Shown piece after piece: positions 9,469 to 12,403 of a stretch of 12,403 nt of DNA. A program made the position numbers and the translations under genes. Source of the DNA: Sphingomonadaceae bacterium. Lineage in GTDB: Bacteria; Pseudomonadota; Alphaproteobacteria; Sphingomonadales; Sphingomonadaceae. Every line of letters starts with the position of its first letter. Within the stretch, counting starts at the first letter, position 1. The notes beneath the pieces were generated by a model. That model was not told where the DNA came from, did not search any database, and saw nothing but the letters and a program-made list of their open reading frames with translations. The stretch is from contig JACFNY010000023.1 in assembly GCA_019454625.1 (NCBI GenBank), positions 1 through 12,403 of the forward strand, given 5' to 3'.

Positions 9469-10442
9469 CACACCTCCGGCGGGCACGTGATGTCGCCGCC
9501 TGCATAGGTGACATGCGCCGACCGGTCGTCCCGCAGCGCGAGCGGGCCGTCGAGATCGGCGAAGTCGCAAAGCTGCCCCACGAGGCACGCGGGCGCCATC
9601 GCCAGCGACGTGCCGACCATGTTGCCGACCATCACGCCGAGGCCCAGCTCGCGCGCCAGCTTCACCATCGCCAGCGCCTCGGTGAGGCCGCCGCACTTGT
9701 CGAGCTTGATGTTGATGATGTCCGCGCGGCCGACGAGGCCGGGAATCTCGGCGGTCGATTGCACGCTTTCGTCTGCCGCGACCGGGATCGGCGAGGCGAG
9801 ACCGTCGAGATCGGCTTCGCGGCCGATGGCGAAGGGCTGCTCGATGAGGCCGACGCCCGCCTCGACGAGGATGGGCATCAGCGCATCGAGACTTGCGCGC
9901 GTGAAGCCCTGATTGGCGTCGACGCCGATCCACGCGTCCGGCCGCGCGGCGCGGACGGCGCGCACGCGGTCTGCGTCCACGGCCTCGCCGGTCAGCTTCA
10001 TCTTGATCGCGTTCGCGTTCGCGTAAGCCGTGGTGGCGATCCTCACGAGCGTGTCGGGGTCTTCGGCGCCGACGGTGAAGGTCGTTTTCAGCGGGCGAGG
10101 GGGATGCGCCAGTCCGGCGAGCGCCCACACGGGCGTGGCGCTCCTGCGCGCTTCCAGTTCCCAGAGCGCGCAATCGAGGGCGTTGCGCGCGCAGCCGGGC
10201 GGCAGCAGCTTCGCGAGCCCGGCGCGGTCGATGCCGCGCAGGCTTGGCCGCAGCGCTTCGACCTCGGCGGCGGCCTTGGCGGGCAGGTCGCCGCGATAAT
10301 AGACGCCGCTCGCCTCGCCGCGGCCGGTGAAACCGTCCTCTTCCAGCGTCACGACGAGGAAATCGAAGCTCTCGAACGTGTAGCCGGTGATGCGGATCTG
10401 GTCGCGCAGCGGCCACGTCTCCACGCGCACGTCGATGTTCAT
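9462..10442 (-). CDS. dipeptide epimerase (L-Ala-D/L-Glu epimerase type), enolase superfamily
   Basis: The 326-residue cytoplasmic enzyme is of the muconate-lactonising/dipeptide-epimerase subgroup. It racemises the alpha carbon of the second residue of a dipeptide, typically converting murein-derived L-Ala-D-Glu to L-Ala-L-Glu so peptidases can cut it. Catalytic elements in order: KMK (K147, K149) on the second barrel strand, metal ligands D175 (GVDANQGF), E201 (LIEQPF) and D224 (VAADES), and the opposite catalytic lysine K246 in INIKLDKCGG. The D-x-D motif D296-L-D298 in ADLDGP is the one that holds the substrate ammonium group in Ala-Glu epimerases, supporting this specificity over other family members. 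ATG 10440-10442 overlaps the aminopeptidase TGA (ATGA). It is the last operon gene and ends inside a terminator hairpin. Confidence 0.88.
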   Translation of the reverse strand: MNIDVRVETWPLRDQIRITGYTFESFDFLVVTLEEDGFTGRGEASGVYYRGDLPAKAAAEVEALRPSLRGIDRAGLAKLLPPGCARNALDCALWELEARRSATPVWALAGLAHPPRPLKTTFTVGAEDPDTLVRIATTAYANANAIKMKLTGEAVDADRVRAVRAARPDAWIGVDANQGFTRASLDALMPILVEAGVGLIEQPFAIGREADLDGLASPIPVAADESVQSTAEIPGLVGRADIINIKLDKCGGLTEALAMVKLARELGLGVMVGNMVGTSLAMAPACLVGQLCDFADLDGPLALRDDRSAHVTYAGGDITCPPEVWG

Positions 10443-11851
10443 TGCGCGGCCTGCCGTTCGGCGAGTGCCGCGAGCAGGCGGACGCCGTATCCGGTCGCGC
10501 CGTGCCGCCCCTTCGTGCCGTGGTTCCATGCCGGGCCGAAGATGTCGAGATGCGCCCACGGCGTGTCGCCGACGAAGCGCTTCAGGAACTGCGCGGCGGT
10601 GACGGTGCCGCCCCAGCGCACCTTGCAGATGTTCTGCATGTCGGCGACGGGCGAATCGATCATGCGGTCGAACGCCTCGCCGAGCGGCAGCCGCCACAGC
10701 CGCTCTCCGCACGCCTCGCCGGTTTCCGTGAGCGAGGCCGCGAGCGCATCGTCGTTGGCGTAGAGTCCCGCGTACTGATCGGTCAGCACCGAGGTGAGGC
10801 CGCCGGTCAGCGTCGCGATGTCGATGAGCGCGGACGGCTTGAATCGCGCGCGAGCGTAGCTGAGGAGGTCGCAGAGCAGCAGGCGCCCCTCGGCATCGGT
10901 GTGCAGCACCTCGATCGTCTGCCCCGAATGCGAGACGACGACGTCGCCGGGGCGCTGGGCGGCGCCGGAGGGCATGTTCTCGGCAAGCCCGATGATGCCG
11001 ACCGCGTCCACCGCAGCGTTCCGGCGCGCGAGCGCGATCATCGCGCCGACCACGGCGGCGGCGCCCGCGCGGTCGTATTTCATGTCCCACATCTCCTCGG
11101 CCAGCTTGGGGAGGAGGCCGCCCGAATCGAAGGTGACGCCCTTGCCGATGAAGGCGATCGGCGCGTCACCGCCGCGTCCCGACCAGCGCAGCACGACGAC
11201 GCACGGCGGCGCGGCGCTGCCTTGCCCGACACCGATCAGCGCGCCCATGCCGAGCGCGGCGAGCGCGTCCGCGCCCAGCACCTCGACCTCGAGGCCGGGA
11301 ATCGCGAGTGCGCGGCACCAGTCCGCGAACAGCGGCGGCGTCATGCGGTTGGGCGGCGCGTTGGCGAGGTCGCGCGCGGCGGCGATGCCTTCAGCGAGCG
11401 CGGGCATCGCCGCGAAGTCCGCCGTGCAGGCATCCGGGGCGTCCACGATCATGGTGAGCGCGGCAGGCGCGAGCGGCGCGGGCGGCGCGGTCTTGTAACG
11501 GTCGTCGCGATAGGTGCCGTCAAGCACGCCGAATGCGAAGGCGGCGGCGAGGGCATCCGGCACGCCGCGCACGTCGAGCGCCTGCCCGCCGAGCCCCGGA
11601 ATGTCGGGAAGCCGCCGCCCTGCCGCGACCGCCGCGACAGGCGTGAAATCCGCCTGTGGCCCGCCACCGATCAGGAGGGCGCGGCGCGCGGCGTCTCGAT
11701 CCGCGACCGCCATGTCGACGGTCTCGTCCGCCTTGCCTGTGAAGCCGCGCGCTTCTGCCGCCGCCTTCAGCGTTTCCGGCAGGTCGCGATCCGAAAAGGC
11801 GAGCGTGACGGCGATGCCGTCTCCGCCGCCGGTGGAAAACCTCACGTCCAC
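10439..11851 (-). CDS. M17 family leucyl aminopeptidase
   Basis: The 470-residue cytosolic two-metal aminopeptidase removes N-terminal residues from peptides. All metal and catalytic positions align at E. coli PepA spacing: K237 and D242 (IGKGVTFDSGG), catalytic K249, D260 (KYD), D319 and E321 (TDAEG), and catalytic R323. Two variations stand out: Arg261 where PepA has Met (KYDM), and His317 where PepA has Asn (NTDAEGR). The N-terminal ~160 residues are a divergent M17 cap domain. GTG 11849-11851 has GGAAGG nine bases upstream; a second in-frame GTG at 11843-11845 would give the 4-bp GTGA overlap common in this region, but with a poorer distance to the ribosome site. It overlaps the asparaginase gene upstream and the epimerase gene downstream. 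With the epimerase it could process murein-type dipeptides. Confidence 0.9.
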   Translation of the reverse strand: MDVRFSTGGGDGIAVTLAFSDRDLPETLKAAAEARGFTGKADETVDMAVADRDAARRALLIGGGPQADFTPVAAVAAGRRLPDIPGLGGQALDVRGVPDALAAAFAFGVLDGTYRDDRYKTAPPAPLAPAALTMIVDAPDACTADFAAMPALAEGIAAARDLANAPPNRMTPPLFADWCRALAIPGLEVEVLGADALAALGMGALIGVGQGSAAPPCVVVLRWSGRGGDAPIAFIGKGVTFDSGGLLPKLAEEMWDMKYDRAGAAAVVGAMIALARRNAAVDAVGIIGLAENMPSGAAQRPGDVVVSHSGQTIEVLHTDAEGRLLLCDLLSYARARFKPSALIDIATLTGGLTSVLTDQYAGLYANDDALAASLTETGEACGERLWRLPLGEAFDRMIDSPVADMQNICKVRWGGTVTAAQFLKRFVGDTPWAHLDIFGPAWNHGTKGRHGATGYGVRLLAALAERQAAQ

Positions 11852-12403
11852 GAAAGCGAACCTTCCTGTTCCAGATGAATCTCGCCGACGGCGCGGTCCT
11901 CGGCGTTCAGCACCGGCACCGCCGCCATCGCGGCGACGGCGGTGCCGTCCGCGCCGAGCGCCGTCCCGAGCAGCGCCGCCATCGCGACTTCCGCCGCGCG
12001 TTTCGCGCCGTCGTGCACCTTGAGCGCGATGCCGAGGCCGCTGTCCGCCTGGGCCGCGGCGAGCACGCCTTCCGCGCCGCCCTTCACGATGATGCGGCCG
12101 GGCAGCGCCTGCATCACGGCGGTATCGAAGCGGTCTCGCCCGGCGACGAGGTATGGCGCCCCGGCCATCGCCGCGAAGATGCGCGTGGCCGAGGCTTCGA
12201 GGTCGCGCGGCAGGCTCTTGGGCGCGGCAAGGCGCGCGAAGCCGCGCGCCAGTGCCGCGACCGGAAACGCGTAGATCGGCGCCCCGCAGCCGTCGACGCC
12301 CCACGGCAGCGTCGTCATGTTGAGGCCGAGCAGGCGGCCGATCTGGCGGCGCACCTCGGCCTGTGCGGGGTGGTTGCGGTCCGTGTAGCCGTGCGGGTCG
12401 ACG
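11842..12403 (-). CDS. L-asparaginase, Rhizobium etli (AnsA / asparaginase II) type, 3' part only
   Basis: The open frame enters from the right edge of the window and ends at TGA 11842-11844, giving 186 residues of a protein I expect to be about twice as long. The family features seen are DGCGAP with the following IYAFPVAALARGFARLA helix, the preceding HPAQAEVRRQI segment, GRDRFDTAVM, and KGGAEGVLAAA, all typical of the asparaginase family related to R. etli AnsA (Pfam 06089 type), which is unrelated to E. coli AnsA/AnsB and resembles serine beta-lactamase/glutaminase folds. It hydrolyses L-asparagine to aspartate and ammonia. The 3' end overlaps the aminopeptidase start by up to 10 bp, and its last codons contain the aminopeptidase ribosome site. 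An internal GTG at 12352 is not a plausible start, because family sequence continues upstream of it. Confidence 0.87.
   Translation of the reverse strand, partial: VDPHGYTDRNHPAQAEVRRQIGRLLGLNMTTLPWGVDGCGAPIYAFPVAALARGFARLAAPKSLPRDLEASATRIFAAMAGAPYLVAGRDRFDTAVMQALPGRIIVKGGAEGVLAAAQADSGLGIALKVHDGAKRAAEVAMAALLGTALGADGTAVAAMAAVPVLNAEDRAVGEIHLEQEGSLSWT

Noticed and set aside
9513..11878. Long plus-strand frames (9513-10763 and 10442-11878) antisense to the epimerase and aminopeptidase
   Set aside because: The minus-strand proteins have every catalytic motif of their families; the plus-strand translations are Arg/Ala-rich shadows with no recognisable domain.

Overview
This window is high-GC (roughly two thirds or more G+C), densely packed DNA that looks like an alphaproteobacterium of the order Sphingomonadales. 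The main reason is a near-complete lig-type protocatechuate (PCA) 4,5-cleavage cluster, arranged much as I remember it from Sphingobium sp. SYK-6 (ligJABC on one strand, ligK-ligU-ligI on the other, ligR between them). This is recognition from memory, not a database search. No tRNA, rRNA, insertion sequence or CRISPR array is visible.

Layout. (1) 1-1005, plus strand: the 3' part of an alpha/beta hydrolase gene, then a small exported protein with four cysteines. (2) 1002-6315, minus strand, read right to left: a LysR-type regulator with two N-terminal helix-turn-helix units, then a tightly overlapping operon of a DUF1932-type NAD(P) oxidoreductase, ligJ, ligA, ligB and ligC. (3) 6316-6413: a divergent control region. 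(4) 6414-9005, plus strand: ligK, ligU and ligI, overlapping by 4-8 bp. (5) 9081-9452, plus strand: a small protein of unknown function. (6) 9451-12403, minus strand: an R. etli-type L-asparaginase (5' end outside the window), an M17 leucyl aminopeptidase and an L-Ala-D/L-Glu-type dipeptide epimerase, closed by an intrinsic terminator that overlaps the last stop codon.

How the lig genes work together: LigAB opens PCA to 4-carboxy-2-hydroxymuconate-6-semialdehyde (CHMS). LigC oxidises the CHMS hemiacetal to 2-pyrone-4,6-dicarboxylate (PDC). LigI hydrolyses PDC to 4-oxalomesaconate (OMA). LigU isomerises OMA, LigJ hydrates the product, and LigK cleaves the resulting 4-carboxy-4-hydroxy-2-oxoadipate (CHA) to pyruvate and oxaloacetate. 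Every step is encoded here, but ligI carries one in-frame TAA (8589-8591) where the family has a tyrosine. Both flanking halves are intact and in the same frame. If the stop is real, the route should halt at PDC unless there is readthrough or a second copy.

The points most worth a second look are the ligI stop codon, the tandem-HTH LysR regulator sitting between the two operons it probably controls, the uncharacterised oxidoreductase that leads the ligJABC operon, and the peptide-catabolism operon with its unusual M17 residues. I see no wholly novel defence or mobile system.
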